This document shows positions 47,772 through 55,082 of a stretch of DNA of 64,000 bases, one piece after another. The notes under the pieces are model-generated. The model ran no database searches and had not been told where the DNA came from. It saw nothing but the letters and a program-made list of their open reading frames with translations. Position 1 is the stretch's first letter, and every line of letters begins with the position of its first letter. This stretch comes from Phenylobacterium hankyongense (lineage in GTDB: Bacteria; Pseudomonadota; Alphaproteobacteria; Caulobacterales; Caulobacteraceae). The stretch is taken from the NCBI RefSeq assembly GCF_003254505.1, contig NZ_QFYP01000001.1, positions 2,340,001 to 2,404,000 of the forward strand. The letters run 5' to 3'. Position numbers and translations under genes: made by a program.

Positions 47772-48203
47772 TCAGGCGGCGTGGGCGAACAGGTCCAGGC
47801 GACAGGCGCCGCGGGCGTCGATCACCACCTCGCCGGCGCGAAGCGGACGGTGGAGGGCGCCGGCGTGCGGGATGTCGGTGACGGTGACGAATTCGCCAGA
47901 GGACCGGCGCTCCAGGAGGATCACCACCGTGGGCCGGGCCGCCTGGTGGAGCCGTACGCCGTTACGCACCACATCCGGATTGAGGCCCGCCGCGCCGTCC
48001 AGCCTCGCCGCCCGTTGCAACAGCACGCGCAGGCTGACCGGAACGCCGACCTCATGGACGCAGCCGAAGGCGCGGGAGCGCAGGGAGCCGGGTTGCCCGA
48101 TGGCCGGTCGGCCGGTCCACAGCACGTAGTGTTGCAGGGGCGTGCGGCCCACGGCGTCCGCCAGGACGGAGGCCGGAACCACTTCAGCGTCGCGATGGCG
48201 CAT
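47772..48203 (-). CDS. Hypothetical protein (143 aa), island-encoded
   Basis: A very good ribosome binding site (GGAGGAAACG) directly precedes ATG 48203, which fixes the start within a longer open frame. The 143-residue product has no signal peptide or membrane helix, few cysteines, and a mixed composition including PLQHYVLWTGRPAIG and RAFGCVHEVGVPVSL; I recognise no family. The operator ATGTATACAA lies 65 bases upstream. It is upstream of and co-directional with the PQQ dehydrogenase. Strong translation signal and operator argue it is a real component of the pathway. Confidence 0.72.
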   Translation of the reverse strand: MRHRDAEVVPASVLADAVGRTPLQHYVLWTGRPAIGQPGSLRSRAFGCVHEVGVPVSLRVLLQRAARLDGAAGLNPDVVRNGVRLHQAARPTVVILLERRSSGEFVTVTDIPHAGALHRPLRAGEVVIDARGACRLDLFAHAA

Positions 48204-48268
48204 CGTTTCCTCCGGGGCTGACGTGTTTTGCGCCCCGTTGTGCAAAACCGCCGGGGGCTTGCGCATTC

Positions 48269-48278
48269 ATGTATACAA
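48269..48278. promoter_or_regulatory. GntR/FCD-type operator candidate (ATGTATACAA)
   Basis: ATGTATACAA, same decamer as at 38233, 65 bases upstream of the 143-residue orphan gene. Confidence 0.62.
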
Positions 48279-48406
48279 AAATTGGGAGCGATGCTACTCC
48301 GGCGTAGGCCCAGGTTCCTCTCATCCCTCGGGAACCTAGCGCCTCACCAAGGCCTGAGCCGGTCGCGTCCGCGCGGCCGGCTACTTTTTCTGGGCCTAAG
48401 GGCCTC

Positions 48407-48416
48407 TTGCATGCAT
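48407..48416. promoter_or_regulatory. GntR/FCD-type operator candidate (TTGCATGCAT)
   Basis: TTGCATGCAT, nine of ten bases of the TTGCATGCAA palindrome, 200 bases upstream of the second GntR start. May serve autoregulation. Confidence 0.5.
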
Positions 48417-48616
48417 GTGAACCCAAAGCTGCATCACGACCATGGGTTTTGCGATCGCATATCGTATGCAGTTTGCGGTGACGTAGGGGAAACCACTCAT
48501 AGTCGCCCCGTGGGTCGTGGGCGGAGCAGCGCCTTTTTAGGGGCGCCAAGGCTGCTTATCTTGCATATGACGCCTCCCTCAACGTGGTGCGCCTCCTCGC
48601 CAATGGTCCAATCCTG

Positions 48617-49372
48617 ATGCCGACAGGTCGAACTGCCCTTCGCGGGCCGAAGCCGAAGACCCCGCCGGCCGGCGAGTCGAAGGCCAAGCCGCAAAAGGGT
48701 TGGATGCACAAGGACGCGGTGACCGCGCTGCGGGAGATGATCCTCTCGGGAGAGCTGGAGCCCGGCGAGCAGCTGCGGGAAGTGACGCTCGCCCAGCGTC
48801 TCGGAATGTCGAGGACGCCGGTGCGCGAGGCGTTCCGCACCCTGGCCGCCGAGGGCCTGGTCCTGCGCCTGCCGCACCGCAGCGTGGTGGTGGCCGAGCT
48901 CGACGAAAGCGAATCGATCGACGTGTTCGCCGTGCTCGGCACGCTGGAGGCGCTGGCCGGGCAGCTGGCCTGCGAGCGGATGACCGCCGAGCAGATGGAG
49001 CTGCTGGGGAAGCTCCAGGCCGACCTCGAGCGCCACTTCGAAGCCATGGATCGCACCAGCTACACCCAGACGAATCGGGCGATCCACGAGCTGATGGTCG
49101 AAGCGTCGCAGAATTCGTCGCTGATCCTGGTGTGGCGGCTGACGGTGCCGCGCGCCGAGCGGGCGCGGACGATCAACACCCTCGATCGCGAACGCTGGGG
49201 CGCGGCGCTCGAGCAGCACCGGGGCATCTTCGCGGCGCTGACCAACCGTGACGCGCCGCTGCTCAGCCGGTTGATGCAGGACCACTTCGCCCAGGGCGTG
49301 ATCGAGCGAATCTCGCAAAGCCAGAACCGCCCGCGGGTCCGGGTGCGGGCGCGTTCGGCCGGCGCCGCCTAG
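48617..49372 (+). CDS. GntR-family transcriptional regulator (FCD/FadR subfamily), second copy
   Basis: A 251-residue regulator from ATG 48617 (a GTG eleven codons upstream is possible). The wHTH domain shows LREMILSGELEPGEQLREVTL and the recognition helix MSRTPVREAFRTLAAEGLV, identical in that helix to the first GntR, so both should bind the same DNA sequence. The FCD domain differs more, for example IHELMVEASQNSSLI, suggesting a related or different effector. The C-terminus is Arg-rich. Possible arrangement: two repressors reading two pathway intermediates at shared operators. Monocistronic, followed by a 424-base control region. Confidence 0.93.
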   Translation: MPTGRTALRGPKPKTPPAGESKAKPQKGWMHKDAVTALREMILSGELEPGEQLREVTLAQRLGMSRTPVREAFRTLAAEGLVLRLPHRSVVVAELDESESIDVFAVLGTLEALAGQLACERMTAEQMELLGKLQADLERHFEAMDRTSYTQTNRAIHELMVEASQNSSLILVWRLTVPRAERARTINTLDRERWGAALEQHRGIFAALTNRDAPLLSRLMQDHFAQGVIERISQSQNRPRVRVRARSAGAA

Positions 49373-49796
49373 GCCGACTTCCCGACTCAGGAGCGATCGA
49401 GCGCCGGCTTGCGCCGGGGCGAGGCCGCTTGCCCGGCGCAAACTGCATACACAATGCTATTGCATGCAAAATTGTCCTGAAATACGCTCGCGCTTATAAA
49501 GCCCCCTAAGAGGGCGCGCATCGCAGACGGGAGGCTGCGGATATGTCGGCGACCAGGCCGAACGGCCCGCTGCAAGGTCATGACCGGCGCAGCGCCACGA
49601 GGGCGCGACGGTCGACCGGCAGGCGCGGCGCGCGCTGCAAGCTTCTTTCGACAACACGCCGCCGCGGATTCGTCGTCCGGACGGCGACGGCGACGGATCC
49701 ACCGCCCCCGGAGGGCGTCGTCATCGGCCCGAGCAGGGTCGCGGCGGCGGCGCCGGGCGCCTTTTGAACAACGCACATGAAAAGTTGGAGGGTTAA
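49373..49796. other. Control region upstream of the exported RraA-like gene
   Basis: Contains CTGCATACAC (49443-49452) and a perfect TTGCATGCAA (49460-49469), then about 330 bases of leader with an unusually Arg-coding shadow frame but no convincing gene. GGAGG sits nine bases before the ATG of the next gene. Confidence 0.6.
49460..49469. promoter_or_regulatory. GntR/FCD-type operator candidate (TTGCATGCAA)
   Basis: Perfect palindrome TTGCATGCAA, with a weaker half-match CTGCATACAC 17 bases upstream. It is the likely control site of the RraA/HpcH genes that follow. Confidence 0.68.
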
Positions 49797-50729
49797 ATGA
49801 GAGGGAAATTCCTCGCGCCTATCGCGGCCGCCTGCGCCGTCCTCGTCGCCTCGTCGGCGACCGCCCAGATCCAGGCGAGCAAGGACCAGATCCTTTACTT
49901 CACCTCGGACTACAAGGGCGAGCGCTACCCCGACGGCCGGCCCAAGCTCTCGGACGACCTGGTCCGGCGCGCGCTGAACATCTCGATCGAAGACGCCTGG
50001 GGCGCGATGCGCCAGGCCGGCTTCAACAACCAGTTCGAAGGCAACTGGCAGATGCTTCACGTCGACAAGCCATTCGCCGGCCGGGCGCTCACCGCCCAGT
50101 ACATGCCGACCCGGCCCGACCTCAGCAAGCCGCTGATCGACACCGCCAAGAAGGAGGGCCGTGTCGGCCAGCCGAACATCTGGCCGATCAACATGCTGCA
50201 GACCGGCGACGTCTACGTCGCGGACGGCTACGGCAAGATGGCCGACGGCACCCTCATCGGCGACAACCTCGGCAACTCGATCTACGCCAAGTCGAAGAAT
50301 GGCGTGGTGTTCGACGGCAGCGTCCGCGACCCCGAGGGCCTGTCGGAGATCAACGGCTTCAACGCTTTCACCCGCGGCTACGACCCCTCGGCCATCCGCG
50401 AGATGCAGATGACCCAGATCAACGGCCCGATCCGCATCGGCCGCGCCACCGTGCTGCCGGGCGATCTGGTGCTGGCCAAGAACGAAGGGGTGATCTTCAT
50501 CCCGGCCTTCATGGCGAAGGACGTGATCGAGCAGTCCGAATTCACCACCATGCGCGACGCCTTCGGTCACCAGATGCTGCGCGAAGGCAAGTTCGATCCG
50601 GGCGAGATCGACGCCCGCTGGTCGCCGAAGGTCAAGGCGGCCTTCGAACAGTGGATCAAGCAGCACCCCGACAAGGTCCCGATGTCGCGCGCCGAGCTCG
50701 ACGACGTGATGAAGCGCAGCAACTGGTAG
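49797..50729 (+). CDS. Exported RraA-family (HMG/CHA aldolase-like) protein
   Basis: A 310-residue protein with a clean Sec signal peptide (about 1-23, RGKFLAPIAAACAVLVASS then ATAQ). The mature part is an RraA/dimethylmenaquinone-methyltransferase fold: GDNLGNSIYAKSKNGVVF, the active-site GSVRD (Arg and Asp conserved), and GDLVLAKNEGVIFIPA. Relatives with this site are 4-hydroxy-4-methyl-2-oxoglutarate/oxaloacetate lyases, or regulators of RNase E that lack the site. Those are cytoplasmic; a secreted version is unusual. An extra N-terminal region of about 90 residues and a helical C-terminus extend the core. First of a set of exported aldolase-fold genes. Confidence 0.88.
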   Translation: MRGKFLAPIAAACAVLVASSATAQIQASKDQILYFTSDYKGERYPDGRPKLSDDLVRRALNISIEDAWGAMRQAGFNNQFEGNWQMLHVDKPFAGRALTAQYMPTRPDLSKPLIDTAKKEGRVGQPNIWPINMLQTGDVYVADGYGKMADGTLIGDNLGNSIYAKSKNGVVFDGSVRDPEGLSEINGFNAFTRGYDPSAIREMQMTQINGPIRIGRATVLPGDLVLAKNEGVIFIPAFMAKDVIEQSEFTTMRDAFGHQMLREGKFDPGEIDARWSPKVKAAFEQWIKQHPDKVPMSRAELDDVMKRSNW

Positions 50730-50735
50730 CGGAAA

Positions 50736-50763
50736 GGCCGGCCGACGCAGGTGTCGGCCGGCC
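50736..50763 (+). other. Intercistronic stem-loop
   Basis: A perfect 11-bp GC-rich stem (50736-50746 with 50753-50763) and six-base loop starts seven bases after the RraA-like stop. No T-run follows, so it more likely protects the upstream message or attenuates read-through than terminates. Confidence 0.6.
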
Positions 50764-50848
50764 GCCTCCAAGCCTCAGGCGGAGGGTCGATCCGTCACCC
50801 CGGCGACAACCCGTCGCCTCAACGCAACAAATCAATAGGGAGATGACG

Positions 50849-51955
50849 ATGGACTCTGGGAAGCGGCAATTTCTTGCGGCCAGCGCCGGCCTGAGCGTCG
50901 GGCTGGCGGCGACGGGCGCGATGGCGCAGGGCGCGGCTGCGGGCGCGACCCGACGGCCCAACGCCCCCCGGCCTTCGCGGGAGCCGTCGGTCAATTCCGG
51001 CGTCCAGCCTTCGACGGTGGACTGGAACTACAAGCCCCGCCGCATCAACAAGGTGATCGAGCTCTGGGAAGACAACCAGCCGATCTACTACACCGGCGCG
51101 GGCGTGGTTCCCGGCGTCGATCCCTACGAGCAGGGGGTGAAGATGTCCCGCACCTATGCGGACGCCCTCTGCTACGAAACCGAGCACGGCGCGCTCGACT
51201 TCACCGCCATCCGCGAGTTCATGCGCGGCGTCCGCGACGGCGGCCCGACCCGCAGCGGCCACCGCTTCCCGGCGGTCTTCGTCTCGACGCCGATCATCGG
51301 CCTGGACGAGGCCTACATGCGCGCCAACAGCTGGGTGCTCAGCCAGCTGCTCGACTGCGGCATCATGGGCATCCACATCTGTCACGCGCGGGATCCGAAG
51401 GCGATCCAGGTCGCGGCCCAGATGGCGGTGCGCTATCCGTTCGACTATCCGAACACGCCCAAGCTGCCGATGCGCGGCCTCCGCGGCTCGAGCGCCGGCT
51501 GGGCGGCGGAGGTGTGGGGCATCACCACCAACAAGTACGTCCACATCGCCGACACCTGGCCGCTCAACCCGCGCGGCGAACTGTTCTTCGGCGTGAAGAT
51601 CGAGGACACCTTCGCCGACCCGAACACCGCCAAGACGCTGGCCGTGCCGGGCATCTCGATGGCCGAGTGGGGCCCGGGCGACCACAACTACTGGCTGGGC
51701 GACCTCGCCAGCATTCCGGAAGACGGGCCGATGGCGGAGAACTACGAGGCCCGCGCCGACATGGCCGGGGTGCGCCAGAACGTCCTCGACCTGTGCAAGA
51801 AGAACAGCCTGCGCTTCCTGAACGCCGGCAGCACGGACCCCAACCGGGCGGACTACATCATCAAGCAGATCCAGGACGGGGCGATGGTGATCGAGTCCCG
51901 GGAGGACAGCGCAATCATGGGCCGCGAGTTCACCAAGCGTCGAATGCCCGTCTAG
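50849..51955 (+). CDS. Exported HpcH/HpaI aldolase-family protein (first)
   Basis: A 368-residue protein; ATG 50849 is preferred, with GGGAG eight bases upstream (ATG 50843 is possible). The N-terminus DSGKRQFLAASAGLSVGLA is Tat-like (a KR-x-F-L variant) and ends AMAQG. The mature protein has the HpcH/HpaI (2-keto-3-deoxy acid aldolase) barrel: YETEHGALDF with the catalytic-type His, GVKIED with the metal Glu, and WGPGDHN with the metal Asp. By comparison with E. coli HpaI (from memory), the residue corresponding to Arg70 is missing: VFVSTPIIG replaces the VVRP segment. Members cleave 4-hydroxy-2-oxo acids to pyruvate and an aldehyde. A long insertion and C-terminal tail are unlike cytosolic enzymes. 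Confidence 0.85.
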   Translation: MDSGKRQFLAASAGLSVGLAATGAMAQGAAAGATRRPNAPRPSREPSVNSGVQPSTVDWNYKPRRINKVIELWEDNQPIYYTGAGVVPGVDPYEQGVKMSRTYADALCYETEHGALDFTAIREFMRGVRDGGPTRSGHRFPAVFVSTPIIGLDEAYMRANSWVLSQLLDCGIMGIHICHARDPKAIQVAAQMAVRYPFDYPNTPKLPMRGLRGSSAGWAAEVWGITTNKYVHIADTWPLNPRGELFFGVKIEDTFADPNTAKTLAVPGISMAEWGPGDHNYWLGDLASIPEDGPMAENYEARADMAGVRQNVLDLCKKNSLRFLNAGSTDPNRADYIIKQIQDGAMVIESREDSAIMGREFTKRRMPV

Positions 51956-52008
51956 CCCAGCGCAGGGGCGCGGCGACCGGCGCGCCGCGGACGGTCGGAG
52001 ATCGGCAG

Positions 52009-52037
52009 GGCGTCGCCTCACGGCGGCGCCTTTCCCT
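52009..52037 (+). terminator. Terminator after the first HpcH/HpaI gene
   Basis: A nine-pair stem (52009-52017 with 52022-52030, one G-T wobble) with a four-base loop, followed by TTTCCCTTT, 54 bases after the stop codon. Confidence 0.65.
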
Positions 52038-52142
52038 TTGCGGCTCAGCCGGGCCGGCTCCTTGTGTGCACGGCCGCCAAAACGTCGCGACGTTTCGGAG
52101 GCGCTACAAAATGATACAAAAGGCCGTTGCTCTCCCCGTAGA

Positions 52143-52152
52143 TTGCATGCAA
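52143..52152. promoter_or_regulatory. GntR/FCD-type operator candidate (TTGCATGCAA)
   Basis: Perfect TTGCATGCAA, 229 bases upstream of the second ACS-like transporter gene and just after the terminator, so this gene pair begins a new unit under the same control. Confidence 0.65.
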
Positions 52153-52381
52153 CGCTGACATCAAGAGAAGCGGCCTTCAGCGCCGCGACCTTCCCGGCCG
52201 CAGCGCCTGCAGGCGGGTGGGCAACACAGGGGGGAGGCGTGGCGGATCGACGGCTCGCGTTCGACCAGACACCCGGCCCTGCGCCGGGCGCCGGGATCCC
52301 GGCGGTATCCGGCCACCTTCGTCCGGGGCCCCGGCCGCACACCTTCACCCGCTTCGCAACGTCCGCCAGGGGAGTAGTCCA

Positions 52382-53716
52382 ATGAACGGGTCGGCGCCCG
52401 CCGCTGTCGCACGCGTCGGCAAGGTGCGATGGCTGATGGTCTTCCTGGTGTTCGCCGTCGCCGCGGTGTCCTACCTCGACCGCGCCAACATCTCGATCGC
52501 CGCGCCGCACATCAAGACGGACCTGGGCCTGTCGGATCGACAGCTGGGCATGGTCTTCAGCGCCTTCGTCTTCGGCTACGCCTTCACCCAGCCGTTCGCC
52601 GGCCGCCTGGCGGACCGGTTCGGTCCCTACAAGGTGATCGCGGTCGGGATCCTGTGGTGGAGCGTGCTGACCTCGGCGACCGCGCTGATCCCCGCCGGCT
52701 ACGCCAATGCGCTGGGACTGATGCTGGCCGTGCGCTTCATCCTCGGCGTCGGGGAGGCGGTCATCTTCCCGGCGGGCAACCGGCTGGTGGCCTCCTGGAT
52801 CCCGTCTCAAGAGCGCGGGCTGGCCAACGGGCTGATCTTCGCCGGCGTCGGCATCGGCGCGGGGATCGCTCCGCCGTTGATCACCCGCGTCATGCTGGCC
52901 CACGACTGGCGCACGGCCTTCCAGATCACGGCGGTCATCGGCCTGGTGGCGCTGGTCGCCTGGATGCTGATGGCCCGCGAAAAGCCGACCGGCCACCCGT
53001 GGGTGAAGCCCGCGGAGCTCGCCTACATCGCCTCCGACGAGGTCACCCAGGCCGCCGTGGACTCGCCCAGGCTGGCGAGCTGGGGTTCGATCATCCTCAA
53101 CAAGCAGGTGGCGCTGCTGACCCTCAGCTACTTCTGCTTCGGCTATGTGGCGTGGATCTTCTTCACCTGGTTCTTCACCTACCTGTCGCAGGTCCGCGGC
53201 CTCGATCTGAAGTCCAGCGGCATCTACGGAATGCTGCCGTTCATCGCCATGGCCCTGGCCTCTCCGGCGGGCGGCTGGATCTCGGACCGCCTGTGCCCGC
53301 GCTTCGGCAAGCGTATCGGCCGATGCGCTCCGGCGGTGATCGGCATGGCCCTCACCGCGGTGTTCGTGACCATCGCCACCCAGGTCGCCGACGCGCGGCT
53401 GGCGGCCGTGGTGCTCGCCCTCGGATCGGGCTCGCTCTACCTGTCGCAAAGCGCCTTCTGGACGATCAGCGCCGACATCGGCCGCTCGTCCGCGGGCTCG
53501 GTGTCGGGCGTCATGAACATGGGCTCGCAACTCGGCGGCGCCACCGTGGCGGCCATCACCCCGATTCTGGCGGAGAGCCTCGGCTGGTCCGGGTCCTTCC
53601 TGGTCGCCGCCGCCGCCGCCGTGGTGGGGGCGATCGGCTGGATGTTCATCGACCCGACCGCTGCGCTCACAGACAGCCGGTCCAAGAAGACGGTCGTCGA
53701 GACCGCGACGGCCTGA
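52382..53716 (+). CDS. MFS transporter, ACS-like (second)
   Basis: A 444-residue permease with twelve predicted helices. Helix 1 shows AVSYLDRANISIAAPHIK, helix 4 FILGVGEAVIFPAGNRLVASW, again the ACS organic-anion pattern. It is distinct in sequence from the transporter at 39996 apart from these motifs, so it probably carries a different anion. ATG 52382 was chosen because upstream codons are a repeat-rich leader. It begins a unit that continues with the second HpcH/HpaI gene 46 bases downstream. Confidence 0.9.
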   Translation: MNGSAPAAVARVGKVRWLMVFLVFAVAAVSYLDRANISIAAPHIKTDLGLSDRQLGMVFSAFVFGYAFTQPFAGRLADRFGPYKVIAVGILWWSVLTSATALIPAGYANALGLMLAVRFILGVGEAVIFPAGNRLVASWIPSQERGLANGLIFAGVGIGAGIAPPLITRVMLAHDWRTAFQITAVIGLVALVAWMLMAREKPTGHPWVKPAELAYIASDEVTQAAVDSPRLASWGSIILNKQVALLTLSYFCFGYVAWIFFTWFFTYLSQVRGLDLKSSGIYGMLPFIAMALASPAGGWISDRLCPRFGKRIGRCAPAVIGMALTAVFVTIATQVADARLAAVVLALGSGSLYLSQSAFWTISADIGRSSAGSVSGVMNMGSQLGGATVAAITPILAESLGWSGSFLVAAAAAVVGAIGWMFIDPTAALTDSRSKKTVVETATA

Positions 53717-53762
53717 CGACGACAGCCGACGATACACCGGCGGGGAATAGGGGAGAGCGACC

Positions 53763-54752
53763 ATGAAGAAGCATCTGGCCTATGTTGCGGCGCTCAGCGT
53801 CCTGGCCGCCGCTGCCGCCGCGGCGGCGCAGCCGGCCGCCGCGCAAGGGGCCGCCGCACCCCGCAGCGCCCCGGCGCCCAAGCGCATCAACCGCGCCATC
53901 GACATCCTGGAGTCGGGCCAGCCGGTCTACTACTCGCAGACCTCCGCTGGCGGCTACGAGGACGGCAAGCGGCTGGCCTCCACCAAGGCCGACTACATCC
54001 TCTACGACATGGAGCACGGCCTCTTCGACATCAAGGAACTGCGCGCCTTCATGCAGGGCCTGGCGGACGGCGGGCCGACGCGGACCGGCCACCGCACCCC
54101 CACCGTCATCGCCACCCTTCCGATGGCCGGCTCGGACGAAGCCAGCGCCAAGGCCAACGTCTGGATGATCCAACAGACGCTGGCCGCCGGGGTGCACGGC
54201 ATCCTGCTGTGCCAGACCGAGTCGCCCGAGGCGGCGCGCGTGCTGGTCGAAGCCACCCGCTATCCGTTCGCGCCGCAGGTCCAGGGCCTGAACCACGGCA
54301 TGCGCGGGGCCGGCAGCCAGGTGTTCGCGGCGAAGATCTGGGGCATCTCGGAAGACGAGTACCTGCGCCGCGCCGACGTCTGGCCGCTGAACCCGGACGG
54401 CGAGATCATGCTCGGCGTGAAACTCGAGAATCCGCGCTCGGTGGCGCGCGCCGAGGAGATCACCAAGGTGCCCGGCCTGGCCTTCGCCGAGTGGGGACCG
54501 GGCGACCAGGGCTTCTATCTGGTTGGGCGTCCGACGCCGGGGGCGCCGCCCTCGGTCCAGCATCCGGCCATGGTCGCGGCCCGCGCCCGCGTGCTGGCGG
54601 CCACCAAGATCGCGCACATCAAGTTCCTCAATTCCTGCTCTGAAAACACTGTGATCGACCAGATCAAGGACGGCACGATGATCTGCACGGGCGGCGATAC
54701 GCCGGCGGCTGACAAGGGCCGGGCGTTCACCAAGCGCCAGCAGCCCTGGTAG
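53763..54752 (+). CDS. Exported HpcH/HpaI aldolase-family protein (second)
   Basis: A 329-residue protein with a Sec signal (KKHLAYVAALSVLAAAA ending PAAAQG). The barrel keeps LYDMEHGLFDI (catalytic-type His), GVKLENPRS (metal Glu) and EWGPGDQGF (metal Asp), while VIATLPMAG stands where E. coli HpaI has its Arg70 region, so the Arg is absent as in the first copy. Overall similarity to the first copy is clear (for example IKRx/GHRxPxV and AEWGPGD) but each has its own signal peptide type. Expected to act on a 4-hydroxy-2-oxo acid or a related compound in the periplasm; could alternatively be a lyase of another kind. Confidence 0.85.
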   Translation: MKKHLAYVAALSVLAAAAAAAAQPAAAQGAAAPRSAPAPKRINRAIDILESGQPVYYSQTSAGGYEDGKRLASTKADYILYDMEHGLFDIKELRAFMQGLADGGPTRTGHRTPTVIATLPMAGSDEASAKANVWMIQQTLAAGVHGILLCQTESPEAARVLVEATRYPFAPQVQGLNHGMRGAGSQVFAAKIWGISEDEYLRRADVWPLNPDGEIMLGVKLENPRSVARAEEITKVPGLAFAEWGPGDQGFYLVGRPTPGAPPSVQHPAMVAARARVLAATKIAHIKFLNSCSENTVIDQIKDGTMICTGGDTPAADKGRAFTKRQQPW

Positions 54753-54914
54753 GCCTTTCCGCCGCCGGTACCTGACGGGTCACGAGTCGGCGGGGGCGGT
54801 TATTGCCGCGCTTGGCAAAACGCCTCCGCCGAGACGCCGCCGGGCTCCTGTCGACTGATCGGGCGCCGCCCTGTGCGACTCAGCTGTCGACAGTCCTGCC
54901 CACGCCATCGCTGG

Positions 54915-54924
54915 TTGCATACAA
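54915..54924. promoter_or_regulatory. GntR/FCD-type operator candidate (TTGCATACAA)
   Basis: TTGCATACAA, identical to the site upstream of the PQQ dehydrogenase, 158 bases upstream of the TonB-dependent receptor gene. Confidence 0.66.
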
Positions 54925-54955
54925 AAGCCTTGGCTGTGGCTTGTGAATCCAAAAG

Positions 54956-54965
54956 CTGTATGCAA
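54956..54965. promoter_or_regulatory. GntR/FCD-type operator candidate (CTGTATGCAA)
   Basis: CTGTATGCAA, one mismatch from TTGYATRCAA, 117 bases upstream of the receptor gene. The paired sites, 41 bases apart (about four helical turns), would allow cooperative binding. Confidence 0.55.
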
Positions 54966-55082
54966 CATTGGGTTTCTGGTCCCACCGGACGTCGCTCGCG
55001 CGGCGCCCGACGGAGACCGGGTCGGGCTTTCGACGGCCCGCTCAGAAAAAGCAAATCCATATCCCGGGAGGGGGCACACATC

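Larger units (their letters stand above)
48204..48616. other. Control region between the orphan gene and second GntR gene
   Basis: About 410 bases, noticeably more AT-rich than its neighbours, between divergent genes. It contains operator candidates at 48269-48278 and 48407-48416, plus weaker TTGCATATGA (48561-48570) and CGTATGCAG (48463-48471). No convincing gene inside. Confidence 0.65.
54753..55082. other. Control region upstream of the TonB-dependent receptor gene
   Basis: A 330-base region with two operator candidates (54915-54924 and 54956-54965, centres 41 bases apart), no gene, and a purine-rich GGGAGGGGG just upstream of the receptor ATG. Confidence 0.7.

Noticed and set aside
48561..48570. 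TTGCATATGA as an additional regulon site
   Set aside because: Only the left half matches and it overlaps an NdeI-like ATAT core; noted as weak only.
49543..49767. A 74-residue open frame upstream of the RraA-like gene
   Set aside because: Arg/Thr/Pro-rich, no ribosome binding site of quality and no protein-like pattern; probably noncoding leader.
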